A DNA stretch of 9,899 bases, from assembly GCA_013002105.1 (NCBI GenBank), contig JABDKS010001007.1, positions 1 to 9,899 of the forward strand, given 5' to 3'. The DNA is from Pirellulaceae bacterium (GTDB lineage: Bacteria > Planctomycetota > Planctomycetia > Pirellulales > Pirellulaceae). The translations under genes were made by a program, and so were the position numbers. This document shows, piece by piece, positions 1-5,819 of the stretch (the first letter of the stretch is position 1; every line of letters begins with the position of its first letter). The notes under the pieces were generated by a model. It made no database searches. It saw only the letters and a program-made list of their open reading frames with translations, and had not been told where the DNA came from.

Positions 1-27
1 GTCTTTCTGTGGCGGTCCAAAGTGTGA
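1..27 (+). CDS. C-terminal end of an upstream gene (partial)
   Basis: The window opens in a reading frame that gives VFLWRSKV and then TGA at 25-27. Only eight codons are visible, so no function can be assigned from this fragment alone. The residues closely match the C-terminus of the next plus-strand protein (LFMWRSKS, then TAG at 1114-1116): F, W, R, S and K sit at the same distance from the stop. That makes a real gene end, and possibly a tandem paralogue, more likely than a chance frame. The gene would be a membrane protein if the paralogy holds. Its body lies outside the window. Confidence 0.45.
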   Translation, partial: VFLWRSKV

Positions 28-213
28 CGGCGGGGTCCGTGTGGCAAACCCTTGGTCCATGAATACTGGCTGCAATACGAAGACTGGTGGCCGCAGAAAG
101 CGGGAAACTTCCGTCACTGTGCCGACACCGGTACGTTGCAGCAATGCACCGTCACGGCGGATACACTATTGATTTGGTCCCAAGACACCGCCCCGGTCGT
201 TTCAAATCCCCGA

Positions 214-264
214 TCTAATCGGCACCCCCGTCTGATTGGCGCCCAGTTCTGATTGGCGACAACG
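214..264. repeat. Three 17-base direct repeats upstream of the membrane-protein gene
   Basis: Three consecutive 17-base units start at 214, 231 and 248. Their first 11 bases read TCTAATCGGCA, TCTGATTGGCG and TCTGATTGGCG; the last six bases of each unit vary. The repeat ends 54 bases before the ATG at 319. Direct repeats in such a position can be regulator-binding sites, but a slippage duplication would look the same. The rest of 28-318 shows no convincing gene, no clear promoter and no terminator. Confidence 0.6.
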
Positions 265-318
265 AACGGGCAACCCACATGATCCGATCCAACGACCCCT
301 TCCAGCCGAGACGAAGCG

Positions 319-1116
319 ATGAGTTCTGATGACACGAACGAACATCCCGAGGACGAAGCCATTGCTCAATTGGCGGCCGATCTGAGCGGCGAGTCAAACG
401 ACGATCCAGCAACCGACGCAAACGACGATCCGAGTACATCGCCCAACGCTTGGGGCTGGCTGTTTGTTGGCCTGGTCGCCGCGATCTTGTCATTCGTGGT
501 GGCCAAGGTCGTGATCAGCGAATTGCAAACACCGTTGTCCGAGGAGTACACCCGGATGGTGGATGCCACACCCAACGCCGAAGGAACTCCCGAAACCGAC
601 GCGATGATGGTGGCAAACATCCGTACCAATCATGGTCGGCTGTTGTACAGTCTGGGCGCGGTGATGGCGTTAATCTTTGGTTGGTCTGCAGGTTTTATCC
701 ATCAACGTTTGCCCAAAGGCATCCTTGGCGCGTTGGCTGGAATCATCGTGGCGATCCCGCTTGGGATGTTGACTGCCGCACCGATTTTGAACCTGCAAGC
801 CACGGCGGTCAGTTCATTTGGCAGTAGCGACCTGTACGGGATTTTGTTGCATACCATTCAATGGATCGTCATCGGTCTGCCGATCGTCATCGCAGTCGGA
901 ATCGGAACCGGACGCACGGGCAATGCGTTAAAAGTTGCCGGGGGTGTCGTACTGTCGGCCTTATTGGCCAGCGTCGTCTACGTCATCGGCGGCACCCTTT
1001 TGGATCCGTCGGTCAGTCTGGCCTATGCCGAGCCAAAACCGGGAAACGTTTTTTACCTCTGGACCTGCGTGTCGCCACTGCTGCTGGGCTTGTTCATGTG
1101 GCGATCCAAGAGCTAG
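319..1116 (+). CDS. Multi-pass membrane protein of unknown function
   Basis: The product has 265 residues and I do not recognise its family. Residues 1-43 are acidic and polar, with a repeated NDDPxT motif near 27-40, and probably form a disordered cytoplasmic tail. About six hydrophobic stretches follow: roughly 45-67, 108-127, 134-156, 177-197, 204-227 and 244-261. A soluble loop at about 68-105 separates the first two. The protein ends in WRSKS, a short basic tail. There are Gly-rich helices but no visible catalytic motif, so a structural, transport or stress-related role would be a guess. No Shine-Dalgarno precedes the ATG; it was chosen because the acidic tail starts there. The fragment at 1-27 ends almost identically, which suggests tandem paralogues. 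Confidence 0.75.
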   Translation: MSSDDTNEHPEDEAIAQLAADLSGESNDDPATDANDDPSTSPNAWGWLFVGLVAAILSFVVAKVVISELQTPLSEEYTRMVDATPNAEGTPETDAMMVANIRTNHGRLLYSLGAVMALIFGWSAGFIHQRLPKGILGALAGIIVAIPLGMLTAAPILNLQATAVSSFGSSDLYGILLHTIQWIVIGLPIVIAVGIGTGRTGNALKVAGGVVLSALLASVVYVIGGTLLDPSVSLAYAEPKPGNVFYLWTCVSPLLLGLFMWRSKS

Positions 1117-1161
1117 CAGCACAAACCGCGTGATATTGATTGACAACGCCAGGCTTCATCG

Positions 1162-1206
1162 CGCCACCGCGGCAATCAAGAATCACGCCACTGCGGCAGT
1201 CAAGAA
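1162..1206. repeat. Tandem duplication of 24 bases at the 3' end of trpE
   Basis: The 21 bases at 1162-1182 recur at 1186-1206 with two mismatches, giving a 24-base period. The second copy overlaps the trpE stop codon (TGA, complement of 1200-1202), so the duplicated unit reaches into the last codons of trpE. Read on the minus strand, trpE ends and an extra in-frame copy of its tail, also containing a TGA, follows. No terminator-like hairpin with a T-run is visible in the 83-base convergent gap between the membrane-protein gene and trpE. Confidence 0.7.
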
Positions 1207-2831
1207 ACGCGTTGGGCGGTCAATTCGATGGCACTGATCAATGCACGGGCCTTATTGAGTGTTTCTTCGTATTCTGCATCGGGGTCGCTATCGGCAACGA
1301 CGCCGCAACCGGCTTGTACATGGACGGTGCCATCCTTGACCACCATCGTACGCAGCGCGATACAGGTATCCATGTTCCCGCTGTAGTCGATGTATCCGAC
1401 AGCGCCGCCATAGGGGCCGCGACGATGCGGCTCGATAGAATCGATCACTTCCATCGCCCGGACTTTAGGCGCACCGCTGACCGTTCCGGCAGGCACACAA
1501 GCTTTCAACGCGTCAAAGGCGTCCAATCCTTCGCGCAAAGTACCTTGCACTTCGCTACTGATGTGCATCACGTGACTGTACCGCTCGACCACCATCACCT
1601 CGGTCAATTCGATCGTACCGAATTGGGCAACACGGCCAACATCGTTGCGCCCCAAATCGACCAGCATCACATGCTCGGCACGTTCTTTGGGGTCGGCCAA
1701 CAATTCCTGTTCCAGCGCTTTATCTTCTCGTTCGGTCGCCCCGCGTTTGCGTGTCCCGGCCAGTGGCCGAACCGTCACCGTCCGATCGGACACGCGACAC
1801 ATGATCTCCGGCGAACACCCAACCAGCACACAATCCGGTGTGCGGACAAAAAACATAAAGGGACTTGGATTGACGACGCGTAGCGAACGATAGATTTCGA
1901 AAGGGTCCACATCGGTTTTCACCGACATACGCTGACTGGGAACAACTTGAAAAATGTCTCCTGCACGGATGTATTCCACACAATCCGTCACCGCTTTGCA
2001 AAACGACTCTCGGGTGAAATTCGATGTCACGTCCAGTGGATTGGCATCGCTTTGCTGCTGCCACCGCTCGGGATTCCATTCATCCGTGCATTGGGGTATC
2101 TGTTGCGAAAGTATTTTGATCGTCGCATCGACGTTTTGACAGGCCAATTGATAAGCGGCATCGGCGTCGGCAGCCGATTGGACCTCACGGCAATCCGCTA
2201 ACGAGATCACGCTGATCGTTTTGTCGACATGATCGAAGACACAAATCGTATGGTAGAACGCAAAATCCAAATCGGGCAGCTTGCGGTCGTCCTCGGGAGC
2301 GTTGGGCAAATTTTCGACATACCTGACAACGTCGTAACCGGCATAGCCAATCGCGCCACCGACGAACGGCGGCAAACCATCCAGCTTGGCAACGTCGTAG
2401 CGAAAGTGTTCGCGAAATGCATCCAGCGGATCTTTTGCCGTCGACCGGGTCTCGGTCGCGTCCAAATAATCAATAACGGTGACTTGTTCTCGTGTGGCAC
2501 AAAAGCGTCCGATCGGATCGGCGGCCAAAAAACTATACCGTCCGACTTTCTCGCCACCGATCACGCTTTCAAACAGACACGCGCCACGAAGCTGTCGATT
2601 ATGCTCACCAACCGAATCGATAGCCGACGCGGTGTTGCCTGACTGTCCCGCCGCCGAATCGCTGCGCTGGACCGACAGATTCGTATCGGCAAGGTTCGTA
2701 TCCGCAATACTGTCCAGCAACCGAAATGCCGTCACCGGCGTCAGCGTGTCGCTCAGCAACCGACGATAGACAGGGACAAAGTCATGAGCGACGGCGAGAG
2801 ATTCAAAGTCAGAAGCGATAGGGCTATGCAT
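1200..2831 (-). CDS. trpE: Anthranilate synthase component I
   Basis: This enzyme converts chorismate to anthranilate, the first committed step of tryptophan synthesis, using ammonia supplied by a TrpG amidotransferase partner. The product has 543 residues. The N-terminal domain carries LFES (residues 86-89) followed by GGEKVGRYSF, matching the LLES tryptophan-feedback site. The chorismate-binding domain (about 270-535) shows GDIFQVVPSQR (291-301), the His-containing SHVMHISSEV (419-428), GTVSGAPKVRAME (449-461), GPYGGAVGYID (472-482) and QAGCGVVADSDP (506-517). RPLAGTRKRG (355-364) has Ala where the para-aminobenzoate synthase PabB carries a Lys (PIKGT), so TrpE is favoured. Residues about 43-80 form a Ser/Asn/Asp-rich insertion just before LFES. 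The start fits the family's usual N-terminus. No trpG, other trp gene or Trp-codon leader peptide lies nearby. Confidence 0.96.
   Translation of the reverse strand: MHSPIASDFESLAVAHDFVPVYRRLLSDTLTPVTAFRLLDSIADTNLADTNLSVQRSDSAAGQSGNTASAIDSVGEHNRQLRGACLFESVIGGEKVGRYSFLAADPIGRFCATREQVTVIDYLDATETRSTAKDPLDAFREHFRYDVAKLDGLPPFVGGAIGYAGYDVVRYVENLPNAPEDDRKLPDLDFAFYHTICVFDHVDKTISVISLADCREVQSAADADAAYQLACQNVDATIKILSQQIPQCTDEWNPERWQQQSDANPLDVTSNFTRESFCKAVTDCVEYIRAGDIFQVVPSQRMSVKTDVDPFEIYRSLRVVNPSPFMFFVRTPDCVLVGCSPEIMCRVSDRTVTVRPLAGTRKRGATEREDKALEQELLADPKERAEHVMLVDLGRNDVGRVAQFGTIELTEVMVVERYSHVMHISSEVQGTLREGLDAFDALKACVPAGTVSGAPKVRAMEVIDSIEPHRRGPYGGAVGYIDYSGNMDTCIALRTMVVKDGTVHVQAGCGVVADSDPDAEYEETLNKARALISAIELTAQRVS
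2678..2707. repeat. 15-base in-frame tandem repeat inside trpE
   Basis: Two 15-base units, 2678-2692 and 2693-2707, agree at 13 of 15 positions. On the minus strand they encode ADTNL twice (residues about 43-52 of TrpE). The duplication is in frame and lies at the start of a low-complexity insertion ahead of the feedback-site motif LFES. Confidence 0.75.
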
Positions 2832-3005
2832 GAACAGACGCAGTGGCGAAAGAATCGAAAGTGTTGATTTGTTTGGGGGGGAAAACCGAAGGTTCGCTAT
2901 AGTGTCGCCGCGATCGGGGTCCTAGGCTAGACGTAGGCATTTCAGCATCTGCGGCAAATGCTTGGTCGACAGCGGCAATCGTGATGCTCAGCACGCTCGC
3001 TCGCG

Positions 3006-3033
3006 TTGACACCGATTATGCCAGCGATAGAAT
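3006..3033 (+). promoter_or_regulatory. Housekeeping-type promoter for mcsA-mcsB
   Basis: A perfect -35 hexamer TTGACA (3006-3011) is followed after 16 bases by TAGAAT (3028-3033), five of six matches to TATAAT. Transcription would start near 3040, giving a leader of about 70 bases before the chosen mcsA ATG at 3112. I see no CIRCE inverted repeat and no CtsR-type heptad repeat around it, so expression by the main sigma factor without the classical Bacillus repressors is inferred. Confidence 0.6.
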
Positions 3034-3111
3034 CCAATCGTGGTCGATTACTGGTTGAATCGCAACGATTTACGACGATCACGCGTGTCCCCCAGTGACC
3101 TTGATCGCCCG

Positions 3112-3693
3112 ATGAAATGCCAATACTGCGAAAAGCCGGCGACCTTTCATATCACCGAACTGACGGAACCGGCCGGTCCGCAGGTGATGCACTTGTGTGA
3201 AGAGCACGCGCGAGGCTTTTTGCAGAAGGACGCCAGCAAACCTGCCGCGTCCATCGCCGGCGTTTTGGCTCAGCAACTACAGCTCGGGCAAACCAAACAG
3301 GAACTGGACGAACTGGACCAGAAGGAATGTCCTGTATGTGGCATCACGTTTTACGAATTTCGCAATACTGGTCGTCTGGGCTGCCCGTTTGACTACACCC
3401 ATTTCGAGACCGATTTACAGCCCCTGCTGACCAACGTTCACAACGCGACGCAACACACGGGCAAACGGCCCAAGCGTGCCGCGACCGCAGCGGACTCCCA
3501 CGGCGAAATGATTCAACTGCGTCGCGAAATGGAAGAGGCTGTCGAACGCGAAGACTACGAACGGGCTTCGGAAATCCGCGATCAACTCAAACAGATCGAA
3601 TCCGAGGGGCTGGAAAGTTCTGCCCTGCCGGAATCGCTGACCGATCAAGAGGATTCGTCGCAGAGCGCGACTGATGGAGGCGACAAAGAGTGA
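3112..3693 (+). CDS. mcsA: McsA-like zinc-binding, UVR-motif activator protein
   Basis: The product has 193 residues and resembles McsA, the partner that activates the McsB arginine kinase in Gram-positive bacteria. The N-terminus MKCQYCEKPATFHITEL holds the CxxC pair C3/C6; C29 and H32 (CEEHA) could complete a zinc site. A second cluster has C73/C76 (CPVC) and C91 in GCPFDY, where Bacillus McsA has a further Cys three residues on but this protein has Asp. Residues about 134-163 form a UvrB/UvrC (UVR) motif, REMEEAVEREDYERASEIRD, and the tail is acidic and Ser-rich. A GTG at 3040 would add 24 residues; the ATG at 3112 was chosen because the family begins with the CxxC. Its stop overlaps the mcsB start, so the two are translationally coupled. 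Assignment as McsA rests on the motifs plus the mcsB neighbour. Confidence 0.88.
   Translation: MKCQYCEKPATFHITELTEPAGPQVMHLCEEHARGFLQKDASKPAASIAGVLAQQLQLGQTKQELDELDQKECPVCGITFYEFRNTGRLGCPFDYTHFETDLQPLLTNVHNATQHTGKRPKRAATAADSHGEMIQLRREMEEAVEREDYERASEIRDQLKQIESEGLESSALPESLTDQEDSSQSATDGGDKE
3676..3680 (+). promoter_or_regulatory. Shine-Dalgarno deciding the mcsB GTG start
   Basis: GGAGG lies within the last codons of mcsA, nine bases before the GTG at 3690. A full consensus site at ideal spacing supports GTG as the mcsB start and coupling through the GTGA overlap (start 3690-3692, mcsA stop 3691-3693). Confidence 0.8.
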
Positions 3694-4778
3694 AACGCGA
3701 CGCAGATTTTAACGCCTTGGCAAAAGGTTCCGGCGAATGGCTTCGTGGAACCGGACCCGAATCAGATATCGTTGTCAGCAGCCGTATTCGGTTGGCTCGC
3801 AATTTGGCTGATTTCCCCTTCATCCGCCGTTGCAGCGACGAAGACCGCGTGAGCATTGAACGAACGGTTCGCGCACGAATGGAATCGCTGGACGATTGGG
3901 ACGACATCCGCTACGTCGACATCGAGCAACTTTCGGAGATTGATCGCCAGTTCCTTGTGGAACGACAATTAATCAGCCGTGAAATCGCCGAAGCCGATGG
4001 ATCACGCGCTGTCGCGATGGATCCCAGCGAGCGTTACAGCGTGATGATCAACGAAGAAGACCATTTGCGGATCCAAGTCATGAACAGTGGGCTGGACCTG
4101 CACGCGGCTTGGAATCAGATCGATGCGCTCGATGATAAACTCGAAGGTGCCATTCTTTACGCGTTCCACCCTCGCTACGGCTATCTGACAGCATGCCCAA
4201 CGAATGTTGGTACGGGACTGCGCGTCAGTGTGATGTTACACCTGCCCGCGTTGGTCATCACCGGACAAATCGACAAGGTGTTTCGCAGCATGCAGAGGAT
4301 CAACGTGACGGTCAGAGGTCTGTATGGCGAAGGATCGCAGTACACCGGCGACTTCTACCAGGTCAGCAACCAGGTCACACTCGGCCACAGCGAAAAAGAA
4401 TTGCTAACGTTGGTTGGCGACGAAGTCGTGCCACGAATCATTGAGTACGAACGAAAAGCACGTACCTTTTTGGTTGACCAAAGCCAACAAGATCTGCATG
4501 ACGAAGTCAGCCGTGCGCTGGGTATCCTGAGCACTGCAAAAAAGATCAGCAGCGAAGAAACGATGCACTATTTGTCCAAAGTCCGCATGGGTGTGAACCT
4601 TGGCTTGATCGACAATGTCCCGGTGGGCACGATCAATAAGCTGTTCATTCATACGCAACCGGCACACTTGCAGAAACTGCACGGTCGTATGCTCGGATCG
4701 TCCGATCGCAACATCGAACGAGCCACCTACCTGCAGCGTCATCTCAACGGTCAACGTGGCGACAGCGAATTAAATTAA
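3690..4778 (+). CDS. mcsB: Protein arginine kinase, McsB family
   Basis: The product has 362 residues, the usual McsB length, and is a phosphagen-kinase-fold enzyme that phosphorylates arginines in proteins. In Gram-positive bacteria this marks aberrant proteins for the ClpC-ClpP protease. Visible motifs in order are VVSSRIRLARN (28-38) for nucleotide binding, NEEDHLRIQ (121-129) with the acidic catalytic pair, TACPTNVGTG (167-176) with the conserved phosphagen-kinase Cys at 169, VRGLYGEGS (208-216) and QVSNQVTLG (224-232). The C-terminal region includes DRNIERA (339-345), where Bacillus-type McsB has RDxxRA, a phosphoarginine-sensing site; here Asp is replaced by Asn341. The GTG start is backed by GGAGG at 3676-3680 and overlaps the mcsA stop. 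An hsp20 gene follows; no clpC or ctsR is in view. Creatine or arginine kinases of small metabolites are less likely given the McsA partner and the C-terminal domain. Confidence 0.95.
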   Translation: MKRDADFNALAKGSGEWLRGTGPESDIVVSSRIRLARNLADFPFIRRCSDEDRVSIERTVRARMESLDDWDDIRYVDIEQLSEIDRQFLVERQLISREIAEADGSRAVAMDPSERYSVMINEEDHLRIQVMNSGLDLHAAWNQIDALDDKLEGAILYAFHPRYGYLTACPTNVGTGLRVSVMLHLPALVITGQIDKVFRSMQRINVTVRGLYGEGSQYTGDFYQVSNQVTLGHSEKELLTLVGDEVVPRIIEYERKARTFLVDQSQQDLHDEVSRALGILSTAKKISSEETMHYLSKVRMGVNLGLIDNVPVGTINKLFIHTQPAHLQKLHGRMLGSSDRNIERATYLQRHLNGQRGDSELN

Positions 4779-4795
4779 CTCGGCGGTCTCCCCCG

Positions 4796-4855
4796 CTTGG
4801 TGACGCGTTTGGTAACGCGCTTGGTGACCCACTTGATGACCCACTTGATGACCCG
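4796..4855. repeat. Five-unit 12-base tandem repeat
   Basis: Five contiguous 12-base units read CTTGGTGACGCG, TTTGGTAACGCG, CTTGGTGACCCA, CTTGATGACCCA and CTTGATGACCCG. Neighbouring units differ by one to three bases, as in a minisatellite that is slowly diverging. It begins 18 bases after the mcsB stop and lies outside any recognised gene. Confidence 0.9.
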
Positions 4856-4973
4856 ATCGGCGCAAGCAGCCTCGCTTCTTTCTTGGCTCGCCAACCGCCG
4901 TCCGAGGCAATTTTATCGGCGTGACCCGTCCGTCGCAGTCGCTCTGGTGGCGATTGGCATCCCCTTTGCTTTA

Positions 4974-5104
4974 TTACTCCAGGGCCGCAGGCCGCTGCCG
5001 AAATGGCAGTTGATTTGGCGGCAACCGCACGCCGCGATGTTGAACATTCGATACGGTATCGAACGTGTCGATTCGCGGCCAATGATCCCCTGGAGTAACG
5101 ACCA
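4974..5104 (+). promoter_or_regulatory. Structured hsp20 leader with paired Shine-Dalgarno (candidate RNA thermometer)
   Basis: TTACTCCAGGG (4974-4984) is the perfect reverse complement of CCCTGGAGTAA (5088-5098). The latter contains GGAG (5092-5095), the hsp20 Shine-Dalgarno, nine bases before the ATG at 5105. The RNA helix would hide the ribosome-binding site. The enclosed 103 bases can form further hairpins: GCTGCC/GGCAGT (4994-5010), GCGGC/GCCGC (5018-5035) and a 17-base palindrome (5047-5063). CCGC (4985-4988) can also pair with GCGG (5075-5078). Outside the main helix, ATTGG (4953-4957) could pair with CCAAT, which overlaps the start codon. Known small-heat-shock genes in other bacteria use such thermometers (ROSE and similar elements); function here is inferred from architecture only. 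Confidence 0.55.
5047..5063. repeat. Perfect 17-base palindrome in the hsp20 leader
   Basis: TTCGATACGGTATCGAA has 8-bp arms around a single central G. In DNA it resembles a dimeric repressor operator; in RNA it would make a 7-bp stem with a CGG loop inside the larger leader fold. It lies 42 bases before the hsp20 start. Which role applies cannot be decided from sequence. Confidence 0.7.
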
Positions 5105-5584
5105 ATGAGAATGATCTTTCCCAATCCGATGAGCGGACAATTTCTCGACGACTTGGCAACCGAGATGAATTCGTTCGTCGAAAATATCTTTGGCGACGAA
5201 AACAAAGCACCCGCTGGCGGATTTGTCCCGCGAATGGATGTTGTCGAAACTAACAGCGGATACAAACTTTGCCTCGACCTGCCCGGAGTGAATCCAGACG
5301 ACGTCCAAATCGAAATGGAAAACGATCATGTCGTGATTCACGGCGATCGTGTTCGCAACGATGCGGCGGACGACGAAACCCATCGACGTGTCGAACGAGC
5401 ATTTGGCCAATTTCGTCGGATCGTCAGGTTGCCCAAGTTGATTGACAAAGACGCCATCACGGCCGATTACGACAACGGTGTCTTGACAATCGTGATGCCA
5501 AAAAAGGTCGAAGCATCCACGTCGCGTCGAATCAAGGTTTCCCACGGCAGCAGCGGGCAGAACGCTGACAAGACCAACGCCTAA
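5105..5584 (+). CDS. Small heat-shock protein, Hsp20/alpha-crystallin family
   Basis: The product has 159 residues and is a cytoplasmic, ATP-independent holdase that binds unfolding proteins. After a 40-residue N-terminal arm (MRMIFPNPMSGQF..., with a short amphipathic helix), the alpha-crystallin domain spans about 41-132. It contains VPRMDVVETNSGYKLCLDLPG (41-61) and the family signature ADYDNGVLTIVMPK (120-133, the AxxxxGVLTI pattern). The C-terminal RRIKV (141-145) supplies the I-x-V anchor that docks between subunits in oligomers. A Shine-Dalgarno GGAG lies at 5092-5095, nine bases from the ATG, inside an inverted repeat that may block it at low temperature. The position after mcsA-mcsB suggests a protein-quality-control cluster, although the 326-base gap means it could have its own promoter. 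Confidence 0.96.
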   Translation: MRMIFPNPMSGQFLDDLATEMNSFVENIFGDENKAPAGGFVPRMDVVETNSGYKLCLDLPGVNPDDVQIEMENDHVVIHGDRVRNDAADDETHRRVERAFGQFRRIVRLPKLIDKDAITADYDNGVLTIVMPKKVEASTSRRIKVSHGSSGQNADKTNA

Positions 5585-5612
5585 GCGCCAGGGGGATCGG
5601 CTCTATCGCGTT

Positions 5613-5631
5613 CGAGTTTTAGAAAAACTCG
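5613..5631 (+). terminator. AT-rich hairpin downstream of hsp20
   Basis: CGAGTTTT (5613-5620) and AAAACTCG (5624-5631) form a perfect 8-bp stem with a three-base loop. It starts 28 bases after the hsp20 stop. No proper T-run follows, so it is a weak terminator at best, or an mRNA-end stabiliser ahead of the strong terminator further on. Confidence 0.35.
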
Positions 5632-5674
5632 CTAATTTCGCTTCTTACTGCCGCGCCAGCGAACCAAAATGAAT

Positions 5675-5713
5675 ACCGCAGCCTGCGAAAGGATCGTAGG
5701 CTGCGGTTTTTTT
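5675..5713 (+). terminator. Strong intrinsic terminator after hsp20
   Basis: ACCGCAGCCT (5675-5684) pairs perfectly with AGGCTGCGGT (5698-5707), and the inner GCG/CGT adds three pairs (one G-U) around a 7-base loop. Seven T residues (5707-5713) follow directly. It ends the hsp20 transcript and isolates it from the sigma-factor gene. The T-run lies on the plus strand only, so it works in that direction. Confidence 0.92.
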
Positions 5714-5728
5714 ATCAGTTCGCTGATA
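5713..5728 (+). other. UUCG-capped hairpin abutting the terminator
   Basis: TATCAG, TTCG, CTGATA form a perfect 6-bp stem closed by a UUCG-type loop. Its first base is the last T of the terminator. It could be the 5' structure of the sigma-factor transcript or an extension of the termination region. Between it and the GTG at 5820 I see no confident promoter. Confidence 0.5.
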
Positions 5729-5819
5729 GACTAAGTTGAACGTCGTTTATGGACCGTGGCAGGAAACGATCTGTCAATCTCGGTAGCGTGCGACAAGCTT
5801 CTTTAGGTGGACTCCGCTT

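Larger units (their letters stand above)
4779..5104. other. Gene-free interval between mcsB and hsp20
   Basis: These 326 bases hold a 12-base tandem repeat (4796-4855) and a structured hsp20 leader (4974-5104), described separately. Between them, 4856-4973 shows no convincing -35/-10 pair, terminator or gene. A TTG-initiated frame from 4797 to 5108 is open throughout, but its sequence is just the translated repeat followed by unrecognisable residues. Confidence 0.6.

Noticed and set aside
52..252. 66-codon frame before the membrane-protein gene
   Set aside because: No Shine-Dalgarno, no recognisable sequence, and it runs through the 17-base repeats.
1140..1883. Long plus-strand open frame (247 codons) opposite trpE
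   Set aside because: It is antisense to conserved TrpE motifs, has no recognisable domain and is His/Arg-rich, as expected of a shadow frame.
1200..2831. PabB (aminodeoxychorismate synthase) instead of TrpE
   Set aside because: The diagnostic position reads PLAGT, not PIKGT, and LFES plus GGEKVGRYSF is the TrpE-type regulatory site.
2832..3005. Tryptophan attenuator or T-box in the trpE leader
   Set aside because: The minus-strand leader has no Trp-rich short peptide and no terminator hairpin with a T-run. It contains only a run of seven C and no strong promoter that I can define.
2832..3111. CIRCE or CtsR operator upstream of mcsA
   Set aside because: No TTAGCACTC/GAGTGCTAA inverted repeat and no GGTCAAA-type heptads are present.
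4974..5098. A 125-base MITE-like element bounded by 11-base inverted repeats
   Set aside because: No target-site duplication flanks the arms and one arm exactly contains the hsp20 Shine-Dalgarno, so a regulatory RNA is the simpler reading. A second genomic copy would reopen this.
4797..5108. Open frame of 103 codons (TTG start) overlapping the hsp20 start by ATGA
   Set aside because: Its N-terminus is only the translated 12-base repeat, the rest resembles no protein I know, the start is TTG without a Shine-Dalgarno, and the region is better explained as an RNA leader.
5741..5800. ECF-type autoregulated promoter (GGAAAC at 5762-5767) for the sigma-factor gene
   Set aside because: A suitable -10 motif at the right spacing is not clear, so the match is too weak to annotate.
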